Shown piece after piece: positions 63,520 to 64,000 of a stretch of 64,000 nt of DNA. The DNA is from Pseudomonadota bacterium. Its GTDB lineage: Bacteria; Pseudomonadota; Alphaproteobacteria; Rhizobiales; Hyphomicrobiaceae. The DNA lies in the NCBI GenBank assembly GCA_023405815.1, contig JAEXXM010000042.1:3663-67662 (forward strand), in the 5' to 3' direction. Position numbers and translations under genes: made by a program. The notes under the pieces were generated by a model. It saw only the letters and a program-made list of their open reading frames with translations, was not told the DNA's origin and ran no database searches. Every line of letters starts with the position of its first letter. Position 1 is the stretch's first letter.

Positions 63520-64000
63520 TGGCACGCGCTCCTGCCATCGCCGAGATCGAGGAGCTGCCCGAGGCGGATCGCCTCGAGAATTTCCCGCATCCGAGGCACA
63601 CGTCGCGGCTCTTCGGGCACGCCGATGCCGAGCGCAATCTTGCCGACGCTCTCGCTGGCGGTCGCATGCATCACGCATGGCTGATCGCCGGCCCCAAGGG
63701 GATCGGGAAGGCGACGCTCGCGTATCGTTTTGCGCGCGCGGCACTCGCCGAGCCGTCGGAGCGCAATCCGTCAAACTTGGACATCGGCGAAGCGACGACA
63801 GCAACACGCCAGGTGCGCGCGCTTTCCCATCCTGGATTGCTCGTCATTCGCCGTCCGTATGACGTCAAGGCGAAGCGCTTCTCAGCTTCCATCCCCATCG
63901 ACGAGGTGCGCCGGCTGCGTACCTTCCTCGGCCACCGCGCTGCCGGGGACGGCTGGCGTGTCGTCATCGTCGACGAGGCAAATGAGCTCAACGTCAACGC
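63519..64000 (+). CDS. holB: DNA polymerase III delta-prime subunit, partial (runs off the window)
   Basis: The clamp-loader delta-prime subunit, with only the first 160 or so residues in the window and no stop codon. A P-loop-like AGPKGIGKATLAYRFARAAL follows HPRHTSRLFGHADAERNLADAL, and VVIVDEANELNVN matches Walker B (DEAN in place of DEAD/DEAH). The zinc-binding insert of E. coli delta-prime is absent in this part. It overlaps the tmk stop. The tmk-holB pair is common across Proteobacteria. Confidence 0.93.
   Translation, partial: MARAPAIAEIEELPEADRLENFPHPRHTSRLFGHADAERNLADALAGGRMHHAWLIAGPKGIGKATLAYRFARAALAEPSERNPSNLDIGEATTATRQVRALSHPGLLVIRRPYDVKAKRFSASIPIDEVRRLRTFLGHRAAGDGWRVVIVDEANELNVN

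Overview
The window is GC-rich, densely packed chromosomal DNA from an alphaproteobacterium, most likely of the order Hyphomicrobiales (Rhizobiales), perhaps near Hyphomicrobiaceae. The signs are the alphaproteobacterial RpoD with its acidic insert, the DnaG variant without zinc cysteines, the ELM1-like proteins, the rlpA-dac-tmk-holB cluster, a quinoprotein-associated SoxYZ-like protein and rhizobial-type intergenic palindromes. The genus cannot be fixed from the sequence. I see no phage, insertion sequence, CRISPR array or rRNA.

Layout. 1-5 kb: PAS protein, rhomboid protease, CBS protein, patatin, hisI, folE. 4.8-7.4 kb: NifU-like scaffold, cupin, yidD and recO as one operon, facing a CAP protein coupled to a small channel-like membrane protein. 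8-11.4 kb: GreA/GreB-like factor, SoxYZ-like protein, nucleoside deoxyribosyltransferase, DUF817 protein and a small membrane protein. 11.5-16.9 kb: rpoD, dnaG, yqeY and a frameshifted cupin gene, all leftward. 17-24 kb: carA, two paralogous secreted proteins, carB, greA. 24-31.8 kb: Lrp regulator, ELM1/CPBP/ELM1 trio, 2OG oxygenase, ettA and two exported or anchored unknowns. 31.8-37.1 kb: UdgX-like protein, DHA2 efflux pump, a 66-aa repeat peptide, ATP-dependent ligase with its exonuclease. 37-43 kb: small unknowns, aldo/keto reductase, DUF411, DUF2267, ribosome hibernation factor, LysR regulator, a structured leader with a 33-aa ORF, and an acetyltransferase.

43.1-57.6 kb is a polyamine (putrescine-type) uptake and catabolism island. 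It holds a PuuA-like ligase, a GntR regulator, the potFGHI transporter with a PuuB-like oxidase (rightward), and a leftward operon of SpuC-like transaminase, second glutamine-synthetase-like ligase, PuuC-like dehydrogenase and GabT, with a TetR regulator at the far end. The same palindrome TGTGATCACA overlaps the predicted -10 boxes of both the puuA-like gene and potF, which points to the GntR protein as local repressor. The last part holds a membrane protein, tRNA-Ser(UGA), an MHYT-PAS-GGDEF protein, rlpA, a D,D-carboxypeptidase, tmk and the start of holB, which runs off the window.

The least explained items are the repeat peptide (34145-34345), the structured leader (42430-42620), the UdgX-like protein without Fe-S cysteines, the channel-like protein with a lost selectivity filter coupled to a CAP protein, and the ELM1/CPBP/ELM1 cluster. 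No clearly new multi-gene defence or biosynthetic system was found.
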